5,139 bases of DNA from the NCBI GenBank assembly GCA_029239545.1, contig JARBUQ010000381.1:1-5139 (forward strand), in the 5' to 3' direction. Source of the DNA: Paenibacillus sp. Lineage in GTDB: Bacteria; Bacillota; Bacilli; Paenibacillales; NBRC-103111. Shown here one piece after another: positions 1 through 5,139 of this stretch (the first letter of the stretch is position 1; the number at the start of each line of letters is the position of its first letter). Made by a program: the position numbers and the translations under genes. The notes below the pieces were generated by a model that ran no database searches, was not told the DNA's origin, and worked only from the letters and a program-made list of their open reading frames with translations.

Positions 1-1
1 C

Positions 2-781
2 TTAGGATTTATCGGAAACTGTTGATCCAATCGATTGTACGATAATGCCGGCTTGTTTCAAGGAATCGTTAATCGTCCGGGCAAATTCAAGCGCATGTAC
101 GCCGTCACCGTGAATACAAATCGTGTCTGCTTGAATGCTGATGTCCACATTCTGCCTGGAAACAACCTTCCCTTCGTTAACCATGCGAATCACTTGCTTC
201 ACTGCCTCTTGGTCATCCGTGATCATGGAATCCGGCTGTCTTCTGGAGGTTAACGATCCGTCTGACTGGTAGGTACGATCCGAGAACACCTCGCTTGCTG
301 TGCGAAGTCCCGCTTGTTCGCCCGCTTTAATCAGCTCGCTTCCCGCCAAGCCGAACAGGATCAGCTCAGGATCGACCTTATATACGGCTTCCGCTATAGC
401 CTCGGCCAGACCTTGATTGACGGCCGCCATATTGTATAATTCGCCATGTGCTTTCACATGCTGCATCGTTCCGCCTTCCGATCGGACAAACCCCCACAAC
501 GAGCCAATTTGATACATAACGATGTCATATGCCTCTTGGGGTGATATATCCATCCTTCTGCGGCCAAACCCGATTAAATCCTGTAATCCCGGATGAGCCC
601 CGATGCCTACTCCGTTCTCCAGAGCCAGCTTAACCGTTTTCCTCATCGTTCCCGCATCCCCCGCATGAAAGCCGCAGGCAATATTGGCCGAGGTCACATA
701 AGCCAATATTTCAGCATCCCTGCCCAGACTATACGCTCCGAAGCTTTCGCCCATATCGCAATTAAGGTCTACATATCTCAT
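2..781 (-). CDS. pxpA: 5-oxoprolinase subunit PxpA (LamB/YcsF family)
   Basis: A complete 259-residue protein ending TAA at the window's left edge; E. coli PxpA is slightly shorter. It is the hydrolytic TIM-barrel-like partner of PxpBC in ATP-dependent conversion of 5-oxoproline to glutamate. The family blocks are all present: DLNCDMGESFG (5-15), SANIACGFHAGD (31-42), GIGAHPGLQDLIGFGRR (59-75), HVKAHGELYN (108-117), LFGLAGSEL (142-150), EVFSDRTYQSDGSL (164-177) and IHGDGVHALEFAR (223-235). The block around His112 reads VKAHGELYN where most relatives have VKPHGxLYN, so Pro is replaced by Ala next to a conserved His. Conserved Asp, His and Lys residues are kept, so activity is expected, though a shifted substrate preference is possible. 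The start is ATG at 781 with an excellent ribosome site seven bases upstream. It is the third pxp gene in the order B-C-A; whatever follows it lies outside the window. Confidence 0.96.
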   Translation of the reverse strand: MRYVDLNCDMGESFGAYSLGRDAEILAYVTSANIACGFHAGDAGTMRKTVKLALENGVGIGAHPGLQDLIGFGRRRMDISPQEAYDIVMYQIGSLWGFVRSEGGTMQHVKAHGELYNMAAVNQGLAEAIAEAVYKVDPELILFGLAGSELIKAGEQAGLRTASEVFSDRTYQSDGSLTSRRQPDSMITDDQEAVKQVIRMVNEGKVVSRQNVDISIQADTICIHGDGVHALEFARTINDSLKQAGIIVQSIGSTVSDKS

Positions 782-786
782 TGAAG

Positions 787-795
787 CTCCTCCTT
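787..795 (-). promoter_or_regulatory. Strong ribosome binding site of pxpA, overlapping the pxpC stop codon
   Basis: AAGGAGGAG on the minus strand is near-perfectly complementary to the 16S rRNA tail. AAGGAGG is separated from the pxpA ATG by seven bases. The pxpC stop codon TAA (796-794) supplies its first bases, so ribosomes ending pxpC sit on this site, a layout typical of translational coupling and balanced subunit synthesis. Confidence 0.85.
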
Positions 796-1798
796 ATATG
801 AAATGCATATAAATGCTCTTTCTCAAAAAGTCCAAGCTTAGCCCCACCATCAATTGGGTTTCCTGAGCCTCTTGAAGGTCGACCAGCTTGAAGCGTACTC
901 TGCTGCCAATTTGGGCTTGAGCCAGCAGAGGCAAATCCGCCGAAATCACTTGAGCGACCTTCGGGTATCCCCCCGTCGTTTGCCGGTCCGCCATCAATAC
1001 GATGGGATTCCCATCCGGCGGTACTTGGACTGTCCCGAAAGTGACGGGTTCAGACAGCATTTCTTTACGCTCCAGCATCTGAAGCGGCCTGCCCTTCAAG
1101 CGGTAGCCCATCCGATCAGACTGCGGCAGCACTTTAAATTCAGTAGTAAACAAATCTTCCAAACTTGCGGATTCAAATAAGGCGTACTGCGCCCCCGGGA
1201 TCACTCGAATCTCAGGATTCGCATCATAGGCGGGCATTAGCTCATAGGAGATATGCCAGCCAACAGAACCGAATGAGGCCTCGTCCATATTGCTGCTAAT
1301 CCGCACCGCCATTTTTTCTCCAAGCGCTGTGACTGGTTTGATTTGAAGTTGATCCGTTTCCTTTAGCGCTCTGCCATGGAAGCCTCCCAGGCCAGCGCGA
1401 AGGTAGGTTGAATAACTATTCATTTGCTTCGGGACATCAAGACCACCGGAGACAGCCAAATAACAGCGGCATCCTTCACAGGATGAACCGAACTGAAGCA
1501 GTGTGCCTGCCTTTAAATAGACGGGTCTCCATAAAGGTACGGCCATACCGTCGATCTTAGGCGACAAATCGGACCCGCAAATGGAAATAAGCGCCGGCGC
1601 ATCAAAATACAGCGCAGGTCCAATGACCGTGATCTCTATGGTTGCTTCCGTCTCCTCATTTCCGACTAACAGATTGGCCGTCTTATGCGCAAAGCTATCC
1701 ATTGCTCCGCTTACAATAACGCCATACTTTTGATATCCGAACCTGCCCGAATCCTGCAGCGTTGTAAGCAAGCCCGGCTTATGAACATGAATCGTCAA
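794..1798 (-). CDS. pxpC: 5-oxoprolinase subunit PxpC (KipA-like biotin-dependent carboxyltransferase family)
   Basis: With the TTG start at 1798 the protein has 334 residues and begins MTIHVHKPGLLTTLQDSGR, exactly where KipA/PxpC proteins begin. The alternative ATG at 1822 gives 342 residues, adds a non-homologous MINGGTKP leader and overlaps pxpB by 20 bases. Family signatures in order are GLLTTLQDSGRFGYQKYGV (9-27), SGAMD (30-34), ANLLVGN (41-47), YLAVSGGLDVP (113-123), STYLRAGLGGFHGRALK (130-146), IRVIPGAQ (197-204), SDRMGYRLKG (227-236), and TFGTVQVPPDGNPIVLMADR with QTTGGYP (253-279). PxpC forms the catalytic pair with PxpB in ATP-dependent ring opening of 5-oxoproline or a related lactam; it is cytoplasmic. 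Its domain is related to urea carboxylase/allophanate hydrolase subunit 2, hence the misleading 'allophanate hydrolase' label often used. The stop TAA at 796-794 lies within the pxpA ribosome site, implying coupled translation. Sampled stretches of this gene are about 55% GC. Confidence 0.95.
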   Translation of the reverse strand: MTIHVHKPGLLTTLQDSGRFGYQKYGVIVSGAMDSFAHKTANLLVGNEETEATIEITVIGPALYFDAPALISICGSDLSPKIDGMAVPLWRPVYLKAGTLLQFGSSCEGCRCYLAVSGGLDVPKQMNSYSTYLRAGLGGFHGRALKETDQLQIKPVTALGEKMAVRISSNMDEASFGSVGWHISYELMPAYDANPEIRVIPGAQYALFESASLEDLFTTEFKVLPQSDRMGYRLKGRPLQMLERKEMLSEPVTFGTVQVPPDGNPIVLMADRQTTGGYPKVAQVISADLPLLAQAQIGSRVRFKLVDLQEAQETQLMVGLSLDFLRKSIYMHFI

Positions 1799-1802
1799 AG
1801 GC

Positions 1803-2519
1803 TTAGTCCCTCCATTGATCATACTCCTTGCGGGATATAGGGTAGAAACGAATTAAATTACCCGCTTCCAGCAAAGTGGGAGGTTGTTTTTCCGGCAAAA
1901 ACAAAGCTAACGGCGTTCTGCCAATCAGCTGCCAGCCGCCCGGCGTTCCAATCGGATATACGCCTGTCTGTTCTCCCGCGATCCCGACCGTTCCCGACGG
2001 AATCAGCAATCGGGGAGTCTCCTTGCGGGGTGCTGAAATCCGCTTATCCATTCCACCTAGGTAAGGAAAGCCCGGAGCGAACCCAAGCATGTAAACCAAA
2101 TACTCTCCACTCGTGTGGATCTGAATAACCTCATCCGCGCTTAATCCATTGATCTGTGCAACATGCTCCAAATCAGGACCAAATTCGTCCCCGTAGCAGA
2201 CAGGGATTTCAACTCGCCGAGGCTCCGGCACCGAGCCTTCATTTAAAGATTCCAATATATGTTTCAGCTGATTCTCTACTGCGTTATATGGATAAGGAAT
2301 ATGTTCCGTAGTTGTCTTCTTGCTCTCAATCCTATAAATTTGAACAGGATCGTACACAACAGTAACCGAGTTGAACGCAGGAATATACTCAACCAGTCCG
2401 TCAAAAGGATGTTCCGCCAAATAATCCGAAACCACTCTTACTTTCGTGTGTGTTTCCAAATCAATCTGTTCTCCAAGCTTCATTACAATCGCACAATCCC
2501 CCAACGGGGACATGTCCAC
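1803..2519 (-). CDS. pxpB: 5-oxoprolinase subunit PxpB (KipI-like, carboxyltransferase subdomain C/D family)
   Basis: About 238 residues, close to E. coli PxpB and Bacillus KipI. PxpA, PxpB and PxpC together open 5-oxoproline to glutamate with ATP; PxpB and PxpC probably activate the ring amide and PxpA completes the reaction. The N-terminal part has SPLGDCAIVMKLGE (4-17) and VEYIPAFNSVTVVYDP (43-58). The cyclophilin-like C-terminal domain has VEIPVCYGDEFGPDLEHVA (103-121), LVYMLGFAPGFPYLGGM (141-157), SGTVGIAGEQTGVYP (175-189) and GTPGGWQLIGRTPLALF (191-207), all highly typical. The start is uncertain. The listed GTG (2519) is 17 bases from the nearest good purine run, and an ATG lies two codons inside (2513). 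The reading frame continues upstream with homolog-like residues IRYV to a possible ATT start at 2528, eight bases after AAAGGGG. It ends with TAA, four bases before the preferred pxpC start. The KipI name reflects a sporulation-kinase inhibitor role in Bacillus; nothing here supports that role. Confidence 0.94.
   Translation of the reverse strand: MDMSPLGDCAIVMKLGEQIDLETHTKVRVVSDYLAEHPFDGLVEYIPAFNSVTVVYDPVQIYRIESKKTTTEHIPYPYNAVENQLKHILESLNEGSVPEPRRVEIPVCYGDEFGPDLEHVAQINGLSADEVIQIHTSGEYLVYMLGFAPGFPYLGGMDKRISAPRKETPRLLIPSGTVGIAGEQTGVYPIGTPGGWQLIGRTPLALFLPEKQPPTLLEAGNLIRFYPISRKEYDQWRD
1808..1813 (-). promoter_or_regulatory. Ribosome binding site deciding the pxpC start
   Basis: GGAGGG on the minus strand lies nine bases before the TTG at 1798-1796 and within the last codons of pxpB. 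The other candidate start, ATG at 1822, has AAGGAG only one base upstream, too close to serve it. This favours the TTG. Confidence 0.55.
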
Positions 2520-2544
2520 ATATCGAATACCAACAGCCCCTTTG

Positions 2545-2563
2545 TCCTTTAATTACAAAAGGA
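2545..2563 (-). promoter_or_regulatory. Small hairpin overlapping the likely ribosome site region of pxpB
   Basis: In minus-strand RNA UCCUUU (2563-2558) can pair with AAAGGA (2550-2545) across a 7-base loop. The same UCCUUU could instead pair partly with the next purine run AAAGGGG (2543-2537). These two purine runs are the only Shine-Dalgarno-like sequences ahead of pxpB, so the fold could lower its translation. With six pairs, only two of them G-C, it is weak and may be chance. Confidence 0.25.
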
Positions 2564-2567
2564 TGAA

Positions 2568-3125
2568 CTATGACTGCAGCCAGCGTTTTGAAACCGCGTT
2601 ATCAATACCAAGCTGGTCCAGTGTTCTGGAAACCGTATGCATCACAATGTCATCAATCGTTTCAGGTTTATTATAGAATGCAGGCATTGGCGGTAAAATG
2701 ATTGCGCCCATGCGAGCTAATTTCAGCATATTCTCCAAATGAATCTCACTTAACGGCGTTTCCCTCGGAAGAATAACAAGCTTCCTTCTTTCTTTCAGAA
2801 CAACGTCCGCCGCACGCGATAACAAATTATCCGAATAGCCATGACTAATAGCGGCCAGTGTCTTCATACTGCACGGTGAAATAATCATCCCGTCCGTTTT
2901 GAAGGACCCGCTTGAAATGATAGCCGCTTGATTGGAAGAAGGATGTACGACCGTTGCCAAATCCTTTACCTGCTCCACGGTATACTTCGTTTCAATAACA
3001 ATCGTTTTTTCCGCCCAAGGGCTGAGAACAAGATGGGTTTCCACCCCTAGTTTTTTCAAAACCTCTAGCAGCTTTATCCCATAAATTGGACCTGTCGCTC
3101 CCGAAATTCCAATAATTAGCTTCAT
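2568..3125 (-). CDS. ubiX: UbiX/Pad1/BsdB-type flavin prenyltransferase
   Basis: A 185-residue flavoprotein that attaches a dimethylallyl group to FMN, making the prenylated FMN needed by UbiD decarboxylases. The FMN-binding N-terminus is GISGATGPIYG (6-16). SSGSFKTDGM (71-80), the phosphate/flavin loop SPCSMKTLAAISHG (83-96), DNLLSRAADVVLKERRKLVI (99-118), PRETPLSEIHLENMLKLARMG (120-140) and LPPMPAFYNKPE (144-155) are all family signatures. The Thr in GATG, instead of the Ser of Pseudomonas UbiX, and the ILPPMPAFYN segment resemble Bacillus BsdB (compared from memory). I choose the ATG at 3125, which puts MKLIIGISG at the usual N-terminus and has a G-rich site (GGGGGGA, 3138-3132) six bases upstream. 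The in-frame GTG at 3140 has no visible ribosome site and would add five residues. The gene ends with TAG. It lies after the UbiD-family gene across a hairpin-bearing gap and 48 bases before pxpB. Confidence 0.95.
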   Translation of the reverse strand: MKLIIGISGATGPIYGIKLLEVLKKLGVETHLVLSPWAEKTIVIETKYTVEQVKDLATVVHPSSNQAAIISSGSFKTDGMIISPCSMKTLAAISHGYSDNLLSRAADVVLKERRKLVILPRETPLSEIHLENMLKLARMGAIILPPMPAFYNKPETIDDIVMHTVSRTLDQLGIDNAVSKRWLQS

Positions 3126-3182
3126 TTGCGTTCCCCCCACTGTAGCTGAATTGTCCAGGATATATAGGCTTTATGAAACAAG

Positions 3183-3249
3183 TCAGCCCCAAGCTGGTCT
3201 TAGCAAGACGGAATATCTCGTCTTGCTGAGGACAGATTCTCGGGGCTAA
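3183..3249 (-). other. Long two-part RNA hairpin between the ubiD-family gene and ubiX
   Basis: In minus-strand RNA the segments 3249-3239 and 3193-3183 form an 11-pair basal stem (core AGCCCC with GGGGCU). Segments 3227-3219 and 3210-3202 form a perfect 9-pair apical stem (AGCAAGACG with CGUCUUGCU) around an 8-base loop. Between the stems are further short pairings, for example CUG/CAG and UC/GA, with bulges. Two basal pairs (3248 with 3184, 3241 with 3191) are G-U in the minus-strand RNA but would be A-C in plus-strand RNA, so the fold favours the sense of the operon. It is followed by CUUGUUUCAU, too poor in U for a standard terminator. It may act as a leaky terminator, a 3' stabiliser of the upstream message or a processing site that sets different expression of the two halves of the operon. 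The role is inferred; the structure is seen. Confidence 0.6.
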
Positions 3250-3264
3250 ATCTTTATTTCGAAC

Positions 3265-4689
3265 TTAAAACCACTTGCTTTTTTCTTCATCTGTCAGTCC
3301 ACGCAGTATATCTAACTTAGCGAGTCCAACATGTTCGGTAGGTACAACCGCCCGTTTTGGAAATACTATCGGTGGGGCAGGCTTGGTAGCATCGATGATT
3401 GCAGCACTGGACATGCGAGGTGTATTTTTCCCATCGGCATGATACTCCCAGTTCGTAGGCAGCAGCCCTCCTGGACCATTCCATTTTGGAATAACCAGAA
3501 GATCGCGTTCAGCATCGAATCGGGTTCCGATTGCCCACGCTACTTCCTCCCCGTCAAACACGTTGATATCATCATCAACAACAACAATATGTCTCAAATT
3601 CTCCTGCTCCGTGTTCAAAGCAGCGAATGCCGCCTTTTTCACATCAGCTTCTCTTTCCTTATGGATGGACAGATAGCAGTGCATTCTGCTGTAAAAAGGC
3701 ACATGAACGGTTTTCAGGCTCGGAACGACTTCTTTTACCGTCTGATAGATGCTTCCGGAACGAGGAACCCCTCCGACAACCAAATGCTCACGGCTTGAGG
3801 CCACAATATCTTGAAAAATGGCATGACTGCGGTGCGTGATGCGGGTAATTCGAATAGTTGGAACAGACCCGCCGCCCAAATAATGACCCGGCCATTCTCC
3901 GAAAGGCCCTTCCACTTGATCATAGTCCGGAAGAATCTCGCCTTCCAAAATAATTTCGGCATGTGCAGGAACCAGCAAATCAGAAGTTTCCGCTTTGACC
4001 AATTCAAGCGATTCACCCATCAAGGCTCCGGCTGCCGCATATTCGCCGCCAATCCCTTGGATCCTGGAAACCGAGCCCATGACGAACCCTGGATGATGTC
4101 CGAGAACAATAGCAACTGGAGCAGGCTTTCCCTGTTTCTTATATTTTTTATAAATCAGCCCACCATGGTGAGCTCCCAGGAACCAGACGCCCATTTCTTT
4201 TTCATTAAAAATCTGATGACGGTAAATACCCGCATTGATCTCACCGGAATCCGGATCACGGATAACCATTACACCTGCAGATAAGTAAGGGCCACCGTCC
4301 AATTCATTATGCACTGGGATAGGAAGCTTCGATAAATCGACTGCCTCTTCCTCAATAACAACTTCCTTTACTGCTGCTTGAGAACGTTCAATCTCCGTTG
4401 GAGGGATTGGCGCTTGCAGTTTCTCACCATACACTCTCGGGATGTCCTGTACATCACAGTTCAGATAAAGAGCGATGCGTTCATAGGTGGTAAGCACATT
4501 AGAGATGCAGGAGAACTCAGAGCCCTTTACGTCAGTGAATAACAAGCCCGGATATTGTTTATCTAGGGCCAGACGAGAGGCATAAGCCGTAATCCCAAAT
4601 TTGGGGTCGACCTGTTGATCCACCACTTTCAAACTATCGGGATAGCTGTGGACCAAATCTTTGAGATATGTTCTTAGATCTTTTGCCAT
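3265..4689 (-). CDS. UbiD-family prenylated-FMN-dependent decarboxylase
   Basis: A complete 474-residue protein, a usual length for the family (about 450-500). UbiD enzymes reversibly decarboxylate aromatic, heteroaromatic or alpha,beta-unsaturated acids using prenylated FMN and a divalent metal in the cytoplasm. The expected residues can be placed by motif and spacing against yeast Fdc1. Asn152 and Arg157 are in NAGIYRHQ, His175 is in GAHHGG, and Glu216 is in GIGGEY (likely metal/cofactor ligands are Asn152, His175, Glu216). Glu260 and Glu265 are in EGPFGEWPGHY, so the Glu-Arg-Glu catalytic triad Arg157/Glu260/Glu265 is intact. Further family signatures are VKAETSDLLVPAHAEIILEG (231-250) and VVDDDINVFDGEEVAWAIGTR (370-390). 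From memory it does not closely resemble Bacillus BsdC outside these motifs. The start is ATG at 4689 with a ribosome site six bases upstream. The neighbouring ubiX supplies the cofactor. The UbiD name does not imply ubiquinone synthesis; substrate unknown. Confidence 0.95.
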   Translation of the reverse strand: MAKDLRTYLKDLVHSYPDSLKVVDQQVDPKFGITAYASRLALDKQYPGLLFTDVKGSEFSCISNVLTTYERIALYLNCDVQDIPRVYGEKLQAPIPPTEIERSQAAVKEVVIEEEAVDLSKLPIPVHNELDGGPYLSAGVMVIRDPDSGEINAGIYRHQIFNEKEMGVWFLGAHHGGLIYKKYKKQGKPAPVAIVLGHHPGFVMGSVSRIQGIGGEYAAAGALMGESLELVKAETSDLLVPAHAEIILEGEILPDYDQVEGPFGEWPGHYLGGGSVPTIRITRITHRSHAIFQDIVASSREHLVVGGVPRSGSIYQTVKEVVPSLKTVHVPFYSRMHCYLSIHKEREADVKKAAFAALNTEQENLRHIVVVDDDINVFDGEEVAWAIGTRFDAERDLLVIPKWNGPGGLLPTNWEYHADGKNTPRMSSAAIIDATKPAPPIVFPKRAVVPTEHVGLAKLDILRGLTDEEKSKWF

Positions 4690-4695
4690 AGTTTC

Positions 4696-4703
4696 ATCAC
4701 CCT
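4696..4703 (-). promoter_or_regulatory. Ribosome binding site of the UbiD-family gene
   Basis: On the minus strand AGGGTGAT lies six bases before the ATG at 4689. It matches the 3' part of the consensus AGGAGGTGATC, with GGTGAT complementary to the 16S rRNA tail. It sits just after the TAA of the upstream binding-protein gene. It supports 4689 as the true start and suggests the two genes are read from one message. Confidence 0.6.
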
Positions 4704-4706
4704 GCC

Positions 4707-5139
4707 TTATGGGAGTAGTGTTAAATCAACTGTTTTCTCAAATGGAATTTCTTTACTGATAGCACCGAGCTCAATCTGCGTACTAACTACCATATCAGCT
4801 GCGGCTTTGGTTATCTTCAGATCAGCCGGAACTTTAGGCAGTTGATTTTTTATAGCTGTCAATAGAATATCCTTGGAAATTTGTTCAAATTCTTTTGCCA
4901 TAGGCTCAACAGCACTTTGTGGATCTTTTTGTGTACGGGTATTAACATCTTTGTTTACTTTCAAGAATGTTTTCATAGCTTCTGTGTTTTTGCTAACCCA
5001 GTCTGTTTTGGCCATGACTACGATACCTGCATATTCAAACGGAGGATCATATAGGACCCTGTAGTTTCCAGTAGCGAGCATTTGTGCTGTTGTAGGCTCA
5101 GACACCATGCCGCCTGCCGCTTTGCCGCTTTCAATTGCT
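4707..5139 (-). CDS. ABC transporter substrate-binding protein, NitT/TauT (SsuA/NMT1-like) type, C-terminal part
   Basis: This is the last 143 or so codons of a gene whose 5' end lies beyond the right edge; the frame stays open to base 5139 and ends with TAA at 4709-4707. The visible protein starts AIESGKAAGGMVSEPTTAQ, which matches the hinge/second-lobe region of NMT1/SsuA/TauA-type binding proteins, where a stretch like 'aiesGkaDag..seP' is followed by a segment such as YAGIVVMAKTDWVSKN. A helical tail follows (PMAKEFEQISKDILLTAIKN) and the protein ends VDLTLLP. Proteins of this family deliver small organic solutes (sulfonates, thiamine precursors, aromatic acids and others) to an ABC importer. 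The signal peptide, lipobox and most ligand contacts are outside the window, so the ligand cannot be read. The stop is only 17 bases before the ubiD-family start, so co-transcription is likely and the ligand may be the decarboxylase substrate. By hand count, 4741-5100 is about 40% GC, lower than the pxp genes. Confidence 0.82.
   Translation of the reverse strand, partial: AIESGKAAGGMVSEPTTAQMLATGNYRVLYDPPFEYAGIVVMAKTDWVSKNTEAMKTFLKVNKDVNTRTQKDPQSAVEPMAKEFEQISKDILLTAIKNQLPKVPADLKITKAAADMVVSTQIELGAISKEIPFEKTVDLTLLP

Noticed and set aside
854..1180. Plus-strand open frame of about 108 codons opposite pxpC
   Set aside because: Antisense to the most conserved part of PxpC; no family resemblance.
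1803..2519. KipI/KipA sporulation-kinase control system (kinase A inhibitor and anti-inhibitor)
   Set aside because: No kipR-like regulator or sporulation gene is nearby, and the complete pxpB-pxpC-pxpA set fits the metabolic 5-oxoprolinase role better.
3174..3249. Calling the ubiD-ubiX hairpin a standard intrinsic terminator
   Set aside because: The sequence after the stem is CUUGUUUCAU and then A/G-rich; there is no continuous U-run, and the operon seems to continue, so only a leaky terminator is possible.
3331..3798. Plus-strand open frame of about 155 codons, also opposite the UbiD-family gene
   Set aside because: Same reasons: antisense to conserved codons, with a composition that looks like a reverse-complement shadow.
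3735..4016. Second minus-strand frame within the UbiD-family gene
   Set aside because: Out of frame inside an intact conserved gene; not evidence of a frameshift, since the main frame is continuous.
3811..4284. Plus-strand open frame of about 157 codons opposite the UbiD-family gene
   Set aside because: It lies entirely antisense to a strongly conserved gene, has no recognisable domain, and its composition fits a shadow of the opposite coding frame.
2568..4689. Ubiquinone biosynthesis from the UbiD and UbiX names
   Set aside because: The setting lacks other ubiquinone genes and the apparent Bacillota host would use menaquinone; these families have many catabolic members.
1..5139. CRISPR arrays, tRNA/rRNA genes, insertion sequences, attachment sites
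   Set aside because: No direct-repeat array, tRNA-like cloverleaf, transposase frame or terminal inverted repeats were seen; the window is almost fully coding.

Overview
The window is the 3' part of a compact, single-strand (minus) gene cluster from what looks like a low-to-mid GC Bacillota, probably of the Paenibacillus/Brevibacillus type. This placement is inferred from strong AAGGAGG-type ribosome binding sites, mixed ATG/GTG/TTG starts, tight gene packing, and a UbiX protein that reads more like Bacillus BsdB than the proteobacterial enzyme. The species cannot be named from the sequence alone.

In transcription order (right to left) the genes are as follows. (1) The C-terminal part of a NitT/TauT-type ABC transporter substrate-binding protein, cut by the window edge (4707-5139). 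(2) A complete UbiD-family prenylated-FMN decarboxylase (3265-4689). (3) An intergenic region of about 140 bases holding a long, imperfect two-part hairpin (3183-3249). (4) A UbiX/Pad1/BsdB-type flavin prenyltransferase that would make the UbiD cofactor (2568-3125). (5-7) The three subunits of a 5-oxoprolinase-type enzyme in the order pxpB (KipI-like, 1803-2519), pxpC (KipA-like, 794-1798) and pxpA (LamB/YcsF-like, 2-781). Except between ubiD and ubiX, gaps are about 50 bases or less. The pxpC stop codon lies inside the pxpA ribosome binding site. The plus strand carries only shadow ORFs.

Taken together, the genes suggest a small catabolic module. A solute is captured by a periplasmic-type (here lipoprotein-type) binding protein, an aromatic, heteroaromatic or unsaturated carboxylate is decarboxylated by the UbiD/UbiX pair, and a ring amide (lactam) is opened with ATP by a PxpABC-type enzyme. 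Each enzyme family is familiar. The combination in one apparent operon is the noteworthy part, and the substrate is not known. Alternatively, PxpABC simply removes 5-oxoproline and its position here is incidental.
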